33,880 nucleotides of DNA from Sedimentitalea sp042687825 (GCF_042687825.1 NZ_JBHUQE010000028.1:1-33880); one strand, 5' to 3'. Shown: positions 8,063 through 16,382, counted from the stretch's first letter. Numbers and translations: made by a program. The notes: generated from the letters alone by a model not told the origin.

Positions 8063-9373
8063 CTAAGCGCCCGGAACGGTCAGATCGAATTCTGTTTCAG
8101 GAAAGAATTTCTTCAGCCGGTGTTCAGCGGTCAGAGCATGGCCTTCCATGCCCTCCAGCCGCGAAATGCGGGCCGTGGCCTCGGCGATCGGGCGAGCGCC
8201 CTCGCGGGTGCTGCGCTGCCAGGTCACGGTCTTCATGAACTTGTGAACGGACAGGCCGCCGGTATAGCGCGCCGCGCCCGAAGTCGGCAGCACGTGATTG
8301 GTGCCCGCGGACTTGTCGCCAAAGGCCACCGTGGTCTCTTCGCCCAGAAACAACGAGCCAAAGGAGGTCAGGTTTTCCAGCCACCAATCCTCGTTCGCGG
8401 CCTGAACCTGCAGGTGTTCGGGTGCATAGCGGTTGGCCACCTGCACCATCTCTTCCCGTGTGTCGCACAGGATCACCTCGGCGTAGTCGCGCCAGGCGGC
8501 TTCGGCGCTCTGACGGTTCAACTCGGGCAGCGAGGCGATCATTCCGGGCACGCTGGCCATCACGCTTTCGGCCAGTTCGCGGCTGTCGGTGACCAGCCAG
8601 ACCGGCGAGTTATAGCCATGCTCGGCTTGGCCCACGAGGTCCCAGGCCACCAGGAACGGATCGGCGGCGGCATCGGCGATCACCATGCTGTCGGTGGGGC
8701 CGGCAAACATGTCGATACCGATTTCGCCAAAGAGGATGCGCTTTGCCTCGGCCACGAACTGGTTGCCCGGCCCGACCAGGATGTCGGCCTTTTCGGCCCC
8801 GAACAATCCATGCGCCATGGCCGCCACCCCCTGTACGCCGCCCAGGTTCAAAACCGTGTCCGCACCGCACAGATCGAGCGTGAATAGGATCGCCGGCGGG
8901 ATGCCGACACCCGGTCGGGGCGGCGAAACCGCCGTCACGTGTTTCACGCCGGCGACCTTTGCGGTGGTCACCGTCATGATCGCCGAGGCAACATGGGAAA
9001 ACCGCCCGCCCGGCACATAGCAGCCGGCGGAATCGATCGGAATATGCCGCTGACCGGCCCAGAAACCGGGCACGATTTCCAGCGAACACCCGGAGATCGT
9101 CGCTTTTTGCGCCTCGGCAAAGCGGCGGATGTTGTCATGGGCAAAGATGATGTCTTTCCTGACCTGATCGGGGATCTGCGACTTTGCTGCCTCGATTCTC
9201 TCTTTGGAAACGACAATGTCGCCGTCCCATTTGTCAAAGCGGCTGGCCAGTTCGCGGATCTTGGCCTCGCCGCCGGACTGGATTTCGGCCAGCAGGGTCT
9301 CGACTGTTTCGCGCACATCCGATTGCGCGGTTTCGGCGTGCTGCCGGGAGGACTTGAGGTATTGGATTGTCAT
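8063..9373 (-). CDS. HisD-family dehydrogenase (HpsN-like), probable sulfonate/amino-alcohol oxidase
   Basis: The 436-residue product is a histidinol-dehydrogenase homologue. These enzymes oxidise a primary alcohol to the acid in two NAD+ steps with zinc. All expected active-site residues are present at HisD spacing: Gln249 and His252 (GQAEHG), Glu319 and His320 (YAPEHLQ), Asp353 (FGDKSAGTNHVLPT) and His412 (EGHALTAE). It is the last gene of an operon with cuyA, and no his genes are nearby, so histidine synthesis is unlikely. Known relatives with other substrates include HpsN, which oxidises 2,3-dihydroxypropane-1-sulfonate to sulfolactate. An amino-alcohol sulfonate such as cysteinolate, giving cysteate, would be an even closer analogue of histidinol; that is inference. 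The start at 9371-9373 has AGGA upstream; longer starts add residues unlike the family. Confidence 0.88.
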   Translation of the reverse strand: MTIQYLKSSRQHAETAQSDVRETVETLLAEIQSGGEAKIRELASRFDKWDGDIVVSKERIEAAKSQIPDQVRKDIIFAHDNIRRFAEAQKATISGCSLEIVPGFWAGQRHIPIDSAGCYVPGGRFSHVASAIMTVTTAKVAGVKHVTAVSPPRPGVGIPPAILFTLDLCGADTVLNLGGVQGVAAMAHGLFGAEKADILVGPGNQFVAEAKRILFGEIGIDMFAGPTDSMVIADAAADPFLVAWDLVGQAEHGYNSPVWLVTDSRELAESVMASVPGMIASLPELNRQSAEAAWRDYAEVILCDTREEMVQVANRYAPEHLQVQAANEDWWLENLTSFGSLFLGEETTVAFGDKSAGTNHVLPTSGAARYTGGLSVHKFMKTVTWQRSTREGARPIAEATARISRLEGMEGHALTAEHRLKKFFPETEFDLTVPGA

Positions 9374-9398
9374 GTCTGAGGGTCCATTCCTACTGCGT

Positions 9399-10112
9399 TT
9401 ATGTTCGGTCCACGGGGTCGGGCATTGCAAAGCGGACGATTTCGGCGACCAGAACGTCCAGCGTGTCCAATGCCGGTGCCTGATCGGCTGCCGCCCCGGC
9501 GATGAGGGAGAATTCGGAACAGGCGACCAGATTGCAGGCCGCACCCTGGCGGTGCAGGTCGCGGGCCGCCTGGGCCAGCACCCCGCGTGCGGCGTCCGAT
9601 GCGCCGTTTCGCTTGATGTCCTGAATGGCGGCCAGCATGTCGGCGGCGTTCTCAGGATAGCAGGCCCGGCGGCCGACCGCGGCCAGCGCCGGATCGAACA
9701 ACCCGACGCTGCGGACAGCGGGCGAGGCCAATATCCCGATCTTGCCGCCCGGCGGGGACAGTTCGGCGGCCCGGCTGGCGCTGAGGCCGACCATGTCCAG
9801 AAACGGCACCGTCACCGCCGCCCGGATGGCCGGGGCATAGTGATGCGCGGTGTTGCAGGGCATTGCCAGCGCCTGCGCACCGCAATCCTGCAGCCGCCGC
9901 GCCATGTCCGCGATCACCGGGCCGGGGTCGGCGCCGGTGCCATGGATCAGCGCGTCGATGCGCGACGGAACCTGCGGGTTGTTGTCCACGATCATCGGGA
10001 TGTGGTCGCTATCATCGGTGGCCGGAACCGCCTGAATGATGCGCTGCATCAACAGTACCGTTGCCTCGGGCCCCATACCGCCGATCACGCCGATCTTGCG
10101 GGGGGCGGTCAT
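9399..10112 (-). CDS. Aspartate/glutamate racemase family protein
   Basis: The 237-residue product begins with KIGVIGGMGPEATVLL, the signature of cofactor-independent aspartate racemases. It keeps both catalytic cysteines, Cys86 in MPCNTAHHY and Cys198 in ACSEFSLI, so it should be active. Its ATG overlaps the aminotransferase stop by 4 bases, and the dehydrogenase follows after 25 bases, so it is part of one operon with cuyA. Cysteate is a close isostere of aspartate. Racemisation of D- and L-cysteate would feed the L-specific CuyA, but this substrate is inference; plain aspartate or glutamate racemase is the alternative. A longer in-frame start at 10181 lies inside the upstream gene and is rejected. 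Confidence 0.85.
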   Translation of the reverse strand: MTAPRKIGVIGGMGPEATVLLMQRIIQAVPATDDSDHIPMIVDNNPQVPSRIDALIHGTGADPGPVIADMARRLQDCGAQALAMPCNTAHHYAPAIRAAVTVPFLDMVGLSASRAAELSPPGGKIGILASPAVRSVGLFDPALAAVGRRACYPENAADMLAAIQDIKRNGASDAARGVLAQAARDLHRQGAACNLVACSEFSLIAGAAADQAPALDTLDVLVAEIVRFAMPDPVDRT

Positions 10113-11314
10113 GCCGCGACTTCCCGGCAGGTGTCGATTTCTTCGGCCAGAATGGTGCCGATCACTTCGCAATCTGCGCAAGAAAAGCTGAGCGGCAGGC
10201 GCATGTCGAACAATGTCGACAGGATGTCATCGGTTTGCGGCAGATCGCTGGCGGCGACATAGCGCCAGTTGCGATGCGACGAGGTAAAGCCCTGGGGCAC
10301 GTCCCGGCCGAACCATTTCACCTCGATGCCGCGCGCCGCCAACCGGTCGATCAGGCCAAGCGCAGCCTCTGGCGCGAGACCGGGAACGCGGAACTGGATC
10401 GAACTGCCGACATAGTCTTCGGCCTCGGGACGTCGGGGCAGGACTGCCGTGGTCACCTTGGCCAGATGCCGCGCCACGATGTCATGACGCATATTCCAGT
10501 CCGCGATCGCGCCATCCAGTGCCCGCAATTGCGGCCGCAGAATGGCCGCGCGCAGGTTGTCCATGCGTGCCGACATGTTGGGCATGTCCAGCCGGGCGGC
10601 ATCGAAATAGGCTGCCGGCGGGGCGGCGCCGTGCCGTTCATACAGCATGTAAGACCCCGACAGGATGATGGCCCGTGCCATAAAGGCGGGATCGTCCGAA
10701 GTCAGCAAGCCGCCTTCGCCGGCATTCATGTGCTTGTAGGTCTGGGTCGAGAAACACCCCGCGAGCCCGAAATTGCCGCTTTTTGTGCCGTTCCAGCGGG
10801 CGCCCATCGTGTGGGCGCAATCCTCGATTACAACCAGGCCCAGGTCTCGGGCCAGTTGCATCAGGCGCTGCATGTCCACCAGATGGCCGCGCATATGCGA
10901 CAGCAGCAGAAAACGCGCGCCGCTGGCCCGGGCCTGGACCGCCAGGTCCTCGAGATCCAGCACCAGATCGGGGGTGATCTCGACCAGAACCGGGCGGGCG
11001 CCAACCGCCGCGATGGCGCCGGGAACCGGCGCCAGGGTAAAGGCGTTGGTCAGGACCGCATCGCCCGGTGCGACACCGGCCGCGCGCATGGCGATCTGCA
11101 GGGCCTGCCCGCCCGAGGCACAAGCCAGGCAATAGGCCGCCCCCTGCCAGTCGGCGTATTCGCGTTCCAGCAGCGCGGTTTCGCTGGGCGCGTCGGCCAG
11201 CGTGTTATAGCGATGCAGCCGACCGGTTTCCAACATCCGTACGGCCGCCGCAATTCCCTCTTGGGGAATTGGGGTTTGTTGCGTGAACGTGCCGCCAAAG
11301 ACCAGTTGCTGCAT
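10109..11314 (-). CDS. DegT/DnrJ/EryC1/StrS-type PLP aminotransferase
   Basis: The 401-residue product is a fold-type I PLP enzyme. Visible residues are the PLP-contacting Asp165 (VVIEDCAHTMGA) and the Schiff-base Lys194 in STQTYKHMNAGEGG, the characteristic lysine-to-GEGG spacing of the DegT family. Relatives usually transaminate nucleotide sugars or aminocyclitols, yet no sugar genes are nearby; instead the gene sits 5 bases after cuyA and overlaps the racemase. A role in moving the amino group of a sulfonate or other keto compound is likely from context, but the substrate is unknown. The C-terminal part contains SFSCADC, an unusual pair of cysteines for the family. Confidence 0.85.
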   Translation of the reverse strand: MQQLVFGGTFTQQTPIPQEGIAAAVRMLETGRLHRYNTLADAPSETALLEREYADWQGAAYCLACASGGQALQIAMRAAGVAPGDAVLTNAFTLAPVPGAIAAVGARPVLVEITPDLVLDLEDLAVQARASGARFLLLSHMRGHLVDMQRLMQLARDLGLVVIEDCAHTMGARWNGTKSGNFGLAGCFSTQTYKHMNAGEGGLLTSDDPAFMARAIILSGSYMLYERHGAAPPAAYFDAARLDMPNMSARMDNLRAAILRPQLRALDGAIADWNMRHDIVARHLAKVTTAVLPRRPEAEDYVGSSIQFRVPGLAPEAALGLIDRLAARGIEVKWFGRDVPQGFTSSHRNWRYVAASDLPQTDDILSTLFDMRLPLSFSCADCEVIGTILAEEIDTCREVAA

Positions 11315-11319
11315 GGCGC

Positions 11320-12351
11320 TTACTCTGCGGCGATGGCCGGCTGCCAGCGGTTCGAAAAGTCGAACGCGGCATCATAGCCGAACAGGGCGACCGAGCCGCC
11401 GGTATGCAGAAAGACCACGCGTTCGCCCTTTTTAAAGTGGCCCTTGCGGATCAGGTCGATAAAGCCGGCAGCCCCCTTGGCGGAATAGACCGGATCCAGC
11501 AGGATCGATTCCAGTTCGGCGAACATGCGGATGGCTTCCAGCCCGCTTTCGGTGGGGATGCCATAGCCCTGGCCCACATAGTCGGTATTAGCGACCACGT
11601 CCTCGCGCGCCACCACGCCCGGGCAGCCCAGCTTTTCCGCTGTGGCGCAGGCCAGATTATAGACGTTCTCTTCCTGCTTGGGCTTGGGCGCGCGCACGCC
11701 GATACCCAACAGCGGGATCTGCGCGTTCATCGCCTTGAGACCGGTGATCAGGCCGGCCTGGGTGCCGGCGCTGCCGGTGGCGTGAACGATGTGATCGATC
11801 TTGAGGCCACGGTCGTTGAACTGCGACAGCATTTCAAAGGCACAGTTGACATAACCCAAGGCGCCGGTCGGGTTCGAGCCGCCGCCGGGGATGGTATAGA
11901 CCTTTTTGCCGTCGGCGCGCATCTGCTGTGCGACCTTTTCCATCTCGGCGTTCATGTCGCCGCCGCCCGGGCGTTTTTCGGTCGTGGCGCCGTGCAGATG
12001 GTCCAGCAGCACATTACCGTTGTTGTTGTAGTTGGCGTTGTCCGATCCCGTCCGGTCCTCCAGCAGGATGTGGCATTTCATGCCCAGCTTGGCAGCAAAA
12101 GCCGCGGTCTGGCGGGCGTGGTTGGATTGGGTCGCCCCCTGGGTCATCACGATCTCGGCGCCCTGCAATTCGGCTTCGGCCATCAGGAATTCCAGCTTGC
12201 GCGTCTTGTTGCCGCCGGTCGACAGGCCGGTGCAATCGTCGCGCTTGATCCAGATTTCCGGGCCGCCCAGTTCGGCGGTCAGACGGTCCAACCGCTCGAG
12301 CGGCGTGGGCAGATGGGCGATGAAACGGCGGGGGAATCGGGCGAGATGCAT
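11320..12351 (-). CDS. cuyA: L-cysteate sulfo-lyase CuyA
   Basis: PLP enzyme of the D-cysteine desulfhydrase/ACC deaminase family (343 residues). CuyA cleaves L-cysteate to pyruvate, ammonia and sulfite. The segment LSTGGNKTRKLEFL (residues 43-56) carries the PLP lysine, and TQGATQSNHARQTAAFAAKLG and YTIPGGGSNPTGALGYV are family hallmarks. As I recall it, the wording throughout is very close to CuyA of Ruegeria pomeroyi rather than to enterobacterial D-cysteine desulfhydrase. The start has AGGAG 9 bases upstream. It leads a four-gene operon, with a 21-base palindrome 77 bases upstream. No sulfite exporter or sulfite dehydrogenase is in the window. D-cysteine desulfhydrase remains a weaker alternative. 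Confidence 0.88.
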   Translation of the reverse strand: MHLARFPRRFIAHLPTPLERLDRLTAELGGPEIWIKRDDCTGLSTGGNKTRKLEFLMAEAELQGAEIVMTQGATQSNHARQTAAFAAKLGMKCHILLEDRTGSDNANYNNNGNVLLDHLHGATTEKRPGGGDMNAEMEKVAQQMRADGKKVYTIPGGGSNPTGALGYVNCAFEMLSQFNDRGLKIDHIVHATGSAGTQAGLITGLKAMNAQIPLLGIGVRAPKPKQEENVYNLACATAEKLGCPGVVAREDVVANTDYVGQGYGIPTESGLEAIRMFAELESILLDPVYSAKGAAGFIDLIRKGHFKKGERVVFLHTGGSVALFGYDAAFDFSNRWQPAIAAE

Positions 12352-12427
12352 GGGGGGCTCCTGACATTGGCTGCAGGTGCTGTATAAACCCGACGCGGAT
12401 TTCAGGCTAATGCGAAATCTCCGCGTC

Positions 12428-12448
12428 AACTTGCAGAACATGCAAGTT
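12428..12448. promoter_or_regulatory. Palindromic operator upstream of cuyA
   Basis: AACTTGCA-GAACA-TGCAAGTT is a perfect 8+5+8 inverted repeat containing T-N11-A (T12432, A12444), the LysR box. It shares GAACATGCAAG exactly with the operator of the LysR gene at 6982-6992. It lies 77 bases before the cuyA ATG, consistent with an activator site. A TTTATACAG downstream of it (minus strand, near 12380) may be the -10 region. Confidence 0.7.
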
Positions 12449-12627
12449 ACCCTTGGGCGCTGGACGGTGCCGGCCAGGGCATGTGATGCCCCCGGGAAGT
12501 TCCGGGTGCCGGCACGCGACCGGCGCGCATCGCTGTGGGGACAGCGCGGGCAAAGGCGGCGCATCGTGCAAACCACGCCCTGCAGTCACGGGACACAGGA
12601 CAGGCTGCGCGTCGCGGCACGCGTCTG

Positions 12628-13878
12628 TCAGGCGGTCAACTGGCCGTCCTTGACGCCGTTGGGTGTCGCGATGACGATCTGCCCCACGGGCTGGGGCACG
12701 GCAAAGGCGACTTCGGTGAACTGTTCGGTCCGGCCCATATGCGGGGTTTCCATCAGAATGCGATGGGTCCGCCCGACCTGGGCCGCCAGATGGCGGGCCA
12801 CCTGGGCCTGTCCGGCCGCGCGCAGGCGGGCGGCGCGGCTGCGGATGATCTTGCCATTCACTTGATTTGGAATGCGCGCGGCCGGAGTGCCCTGACGCCG
12901 GGAATAGGGAAAGACATGCAGCCAGGTCAGGTCGCAGTCGGCAACCAGGTTCAGCGAATTTTCGAACTGCGCGTCGGTTTCGGTCGGGAAACCCGCGATG
13001 ATGTCGGCGCCAAAGGTCATGTCGGGCCGCAGGCGGCGCGCCTCGGCAACAAAACGGATGGCATCGTCTCGCAAATGCCGGCGCTTCATCCGTTTCAGTA
13101 TCAGGTCATCGCCATGCTGCAGGCTGAGATGCAGATGCGGCATCAGGCGGGGTTCGTGCGCAATGGCGGCCATCAGGTTGTCATCGACCTCGATACTGTC
13201 GATGCTGCTGATCCGCAGGCGCGGCAGATCGGGCACCAGGCGCAGGATTCGCAGCACCAGATCGCCCAGGCGCGGCTGTGCCGGCAGGTCGCCCCCCCAG
13301 CCGGTCAGATCGACCCCGGTCAGCACGACCTCGTTATAGCCGCGCGCGACCAGCCGCCGGATCTGATCGACCACAACCCCGGCGGGCACGCTGCGCGAAT
13401 TGCCCCGGCCATAGGGAATGATGCAAAAGGTGCAGCGGTGATCACAGCCGTTCTGGATCTGCACATAGGCGCGGGCGCGCGTTCCGAAACCGTCGATCAG
13501 ATGGCCGGCGGTCTCGGTCACGGACATGATGTCGTCGACCTGCACCGGCTCGGTGCCGAAATCGCCGGCCAGCCCGGCCCAGGTGGCGGGCTGCATCTTT
13601 TCGGTGTTGCCAATGACCGCGTCGACCTCGTGCATGGCGGCAAACGTGTCCGGTTCGGTCTGGGCCGCGCAGCCGGTGACGATGATCCGGGCTGTGGGGT
13701 TTTCACGCCGCAGCTTGCGGATTTCCTGGCGTGCCTTGCGCACCGCCTCGGCGGTGACCGCGCAGGTGTTGACGACCACGGCATCGTGCAGCCCGGCCTG
13801 TGCGGTCAGGTCCCGCATCGCCTCGGTTTCATAGGCATTCAGGCGGCACCCCAGAGTGGCGAATTTCGGCGCGCTCAT
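12628..13878 (-). CDS. mtaB: tRNA (t6A37) methylthiotransferase MtaB
   Basis: Radical SAM enzyme that converts t6A to ms2t6A at position 37 of tRNAs reading ANN codons. The 416-residue product shows the MiaB/MtaB layout. The N-terminal UPF0004 domain has three cluster cysteines (Cys11 in GCRLN, Cys39 in NTCAVT, Cys70 in GCAAQ). The radical SAM domain has CDHRCTFC (Cys145, 149, 152), and a short TRAM-like tail follows. The opening 'FATLGCRLN' separates it from MiaB (usually GCQMN) and RimO. Its ATG overlaps the dapF stop by 4 bases, so the two form an operon. Confidence 0.93.
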   Translation of the reverse strand: MSAPKFATLGCRLNAYETEAMRDLTAQAGLHDAVVVNTCAVTAEAVRKARQEIRKLRRENPTARIIVTGCAAQTEPDTFAAMHEVDAVIGNTEKMQPATWAGLAGDFGTEPVQVDDIMSVTETAGHLIDGFGTRARAYVQIQNGCDHRCTFCIIPYGRGNSRSVPAGVVVDQIRRLVARGYNEVVLTGVDLTGWGGDLPAQPRLGDLVLRILRLVPDLPRLRISSIDSIEVDDNLMAAIAHEPRLMPHLHLSLQHGDDLILKRMKRRHLRDDAIRFVAEARRLRPDMTFGADIIAGFPTETDAQFENSLNLVADCDLTWLHVFPYSRRQGTPAARIPNQVNGKIIRSRAARLRAAGQAQVARHLAAQVGRTHRILMETPHMGRTEQFTEVAFAVPQPVGQIVIATPNGVKDGQLTA

Positions 13879-14717
13879 ACGATGCTGTCCAGAAAGGACT
13901 GCGTCAGGGTGCCGGAAAAGACGTGAACCGTCGGGCCGGTCATCCAGACACCCTCCTCGCGCCAGTCCACCTGCAGGCTGCCGCCGTCCAGATCGACCCG
14001 GACGTTGCGCCCGGTCAATCCGCGGCGGGCGGCGGCGACGGCGGTGGCGCAGGACGAGGACCCCGACGCCAGGGTAATGCCCACGCCGCGCTCCCAGACC
14101 CGCATGCGAATCCGGTCGGGCCCGGTGATCTGGGCGACCTGAACATTGGTGCGCTGCGGATAGAGCGGGTGGTACTCATAGCGCGCACCGAATTCAGCCA
14201 GGGGGATCGCCTCGGCATCGGGCACGAAAAACGTGCAATGCGGGTTGCCCATTCCAGTGGCGACAGGGCTGCCCTCGATCGGCAGTTCCAGCGTGTCCAT
14301 CGCCTCGGCCAGGGGGATCTGGCGCCAGTCCAGCTGGGGTTGTCCCATATTGACCGAAGTCAGCCCCCCACCGGCATCGCGCGCGATCAGGGTCCCATGC
14401 TCGGTGCTCAGGCTCAGTTCGGATTTACCGGTTTCCTCGATCAGCAGACGGGCGATACAGCGCGTTGCGTTGCCGCAGGCGGCCGAGGTCGATCCGTCGG
14501 CATTATAAAAGGTCAGATGGGCATCGCCGCTGCCCGGGCCGATCACCGCCATCTGGTCAAAGCCGACGCCGAAATGGCGATGGGCCACGGCCCGCACCAG
14601 GGCGTCGGACACCACCAGCTTGCGGGCACGGGCATCCAGCACGACAAAGTCGTTTCCCAGCCCATGCATCTTGAGAAAGGGCAATCCGGTTTCGCCATCG
14701 CTGCGCATGTTGCGCAT
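13875..14717 (-). CDS. dapF: Diaminopimelate epimerase
   Basis: Converts LL- to meso-diaminopimelate for lysine and peptidoglycan synthesis, without cofactor. The 280-residue product has FLKMHGLGNDFVVLDAR at the N-terminus and both catalytic cysteines: Cys81 in AACGNATRC and Cys223 in SGSSSCATAVAA. The second motif is usually CGTGACA; the variant seen here keeps the cysteine. The start may be 14717 or the in-frame ATG three codons later (14708); neither has a clear ribosome binding site. It is co-transcribed with mtaB, a pairing I believe is common in related bacteria. Confidence 0.94.
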   Translation of the reverse strand: MRNMRSDGETGLPFLKMHGLGNDFVVLDARARKLVVSDALVRAVAHRHFGVGFDQMAVIGPGSGDAHLTFYNADGSTSAACGNATRCIARLLIEETGKSELSLSTEHGTLIARDAGGGLTSVNMGQPQLDWRQIPLAEAMDTLELPIEGSPVATGMGNPHCTFFVPDAEAIPLAEFGARYEYHPLYPQRTNVQVAQITGPDRIRMRVWERGVGITLASGSSSCATAVAAARRGLTGRNVRVDLDGGSLQVDWREEGVWMTGPTVHVFSGTLTQSFLDSIV

Positions 14718-14927
14718 ATAGCGCCGACTTGGCGATGAATCCAGAGACGGTCAGGAAAGTCGACGCCGGGTCTTGACCCGGTTGCGAGGGGCTTCTAGGA
14801 AGAGCGCCGTGCCCGGGCCGCAGAAATTTTCGATCCGGACGCAATGACGCGATTTAGGTGGTTGATCCCCGCGGACCAATTGGCTTAGAGAGCGCACACG
14901 GACCGGGCAACCGATCCGACAGAGAGT

Positions 14928-15003
14928 GGGCCGTTAGCTCAGTTGGTAGAGCAACTGACTTTTAATCAGTGGGTCGCAGGTTCGAATCCTGCACGGCTCA
15001 CCA
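14928..15003 (+). tRNA. tRNA-Lys (anticodon TTT)
   Basis: A full cloverleaf can be drawn: acceptor GGGCCGT with ACGGCTC, D arm GCTC/GAGC, anticodon stem ACTGA/TCAGT with loop CTTTTAA (anticodon TTT), T arm GCAGG/CCTGC with TTCGAAT, discriminator A at 15000, and an encoded CCA at 15001-15003. The IS3-type element starts 48 bases downstream. Confidence 0.97.
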
Positions 15004-15103
15004 CTGACACACCAGTCAAACACCGGAAGAAAAAGAAGTTTCCTCAATAGTGGACGTGTCGCGGTTTGATGCCGCTCCTTTGATAGCATTTATTGCAGCA
15101 AAG

Positions 15104-15371
15104 GGGACTGACTATGGGAACGAAACGGGCGGACGAATTGCGCGCTGATGCGGTGCGGATCGAGTTGACCAGCGGGCTGACGCGCAAACAGGTGGCATCG
15201 GATTTGGGTATTGGGCTTTCGACCCTGTACCAGTGGGNGGACTGACTATGGGAACGAAACGGGCGGACGAATTGCGCGCTGATGCGGTGCGGATCGAGTT
15301 GACCAGCGGGCTGACGCGCAAACAGGTGGCATCGGATTTGGGTATTGGGCTTTCGACCCTGTACCAGTGGG
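15104..15371 (+). repeat. 134-base tandem duplication with an N at the joint (assembly artefact)
   Basis: Bases 15104-15237 are repeated at 15238-15371 with an offset of exactly 134, identical apart from the undetermined base at 15238. The second copy starts at that N. An identical overlap across an N is what a failed contig merge produces, so the true sequence probably has one copy. The first copy contains the start of orfA, truncated at the N. Confidence 0.9.
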
Positions 15372-15523
15372 TGACGGCGCATCGAGACGCCGATGTTGTG
15401 TCCGATAAGGACCTGGACCTTGCCCGCGAGAATGAGCGGCTTCGGCGAGAGAACCGCATTCTCAAGGAGGAGAGGGAGATTCTAAAAAAGGCAACGCAGT
15501 TCTTCGCGGGGCAAAAGCCATGA
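15248..15523 (+). CDS. IS3-family transposase OrfA
   Basis: The 91-residue product has a helix-turn-helix (LTRKQVASDLGIGLSTLYQWV, residues about 22-42) for binding the IS ends. A leucine-zipper-like coiled coil follows (ENERLRRENRILKEEREILKKA), used for multimerisation and in making the OrfAB fusion. The length is typical. Its TGA overlaps the orfB ATG by 4 bases. It appears intact from the second copy of the duplicated segment; the copy at 15114 runs into the N and is discounted. Confidence 0.9.
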   Translation: MGTKRADELRADAVRIELTSGLTRKQVASDLGIGLSTLYQWVTAHRDADVVSDKDLDLARENERLRRENRILKEEREILKKATQFFAGQKP

Positions 15524-16382
15524 GGTTCAGGTTCACCGAAGAGCATCGCGAAGCCTTTTCTGCAAAGCGTATGTGCAATGTGCTGGGCGTCAGCACGCGT
15601 GGCCTGCGCGCCTATCGCCGTCGTCCGGCCAGTCAAAGGCAACGAACGGACATGGTGGTCCTAGCCCACATCAAAGAACAGTCGCGGCTCAGCCTGGGCA
15701 GCTATGCATTGCACGTCAGTTGATTGCGTAGCAATCAATGAGAGTGGCCGCCCCAGAATGACCGAGGAGTTGAAAGAACTGGGCCTGAACGTCGGCTATC
15801 GTCGTGTTGGCCGACTGATGCGTGAGAATGGCATACGGGTCGAAAGATCGAAGAAATACAAGGTGACGACCGACAGCAACCACGCTTTCAACATCGCGCC
15901 GAACCTGCTGAACCGGGACTTCCGTGCAGATCAGCCGAACCAGAAGCGGGCCGCCGGTGACATCAGCTATGTCTGGACCCGTGAGGGCTGGCTATACCTC
16001 GCTGTCATCCTGGACCTGCATTCCCGGCGGGTCATTGGGTGGGCCGTAAGCAATCGGATGAAGCGTGACCTGGTAATCCGGGCATTGAAGATGGCTGTGG
16101 CCTTGCGGCAGCCAATACGGCTCCCACGATTATCAAAAGCTTCTGCGTCAGCATGGCTTCCAGGTATCGATGAGCGGCAAGGGCAACTGCTATGACAACT
16201 CGGTCGTCGAGACCTTCTTCAAAACGATCAAGGCCGAGCTCATCTGGCGCAGGTCGTGGCAGACGCGCAGAGACACGGAGTTGGCCATCTTCCAATACAT
16301 CAACGGCTTCGATGGTCCGCGACGGCGGCACGCAGCATTGGGCTGGAAAAGCCCGGTCGCTTTCGAACGGAAAGTGGCTTAA
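15520..16382 (+). pseudogene. Broken IS3-family transposase OrfB (DDE integrase)
   Basis: Three frames must be joined. 15520-15706 gives the HTH_21 region (EEHREAFSAKRMCNVLGVS). After a 40-base insertion the next frame carries TEELKELGLNVGYRRVGRLM and the first catalytic Asp in GDISYVWTREGWLYLAVILD. After a deletion near 16110 the third frame gives GSHDYQKLLRQHGF and NSVVETFFKTIKAELIW with the catalytic Glu. The segment normally reading like HTDRGSQY, with the second catalytic Asp, is missing its first part, so the enzyme cannot work even if the frameshifts were errors. The end (ALGWKSPVAFERKVA) is intact. Confidence 0.9.

Noticed and set aside
8063..9373. Reading the HisD-family gene as histidine-biosynthesis hisD
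   Set aside because: No other his genes nearby, and its operon partners are cuyA, a racemase and an aminotransferase; HpsN-like relatives have other substrates.
11320..12351. Calling cuyA a D-cysteine desulfhydrase or ACC deaminase
   Set aside because: The whole-length wording is closest to marine CuyA as I remember it, and the context fits cysteate; kept as an alternative only.
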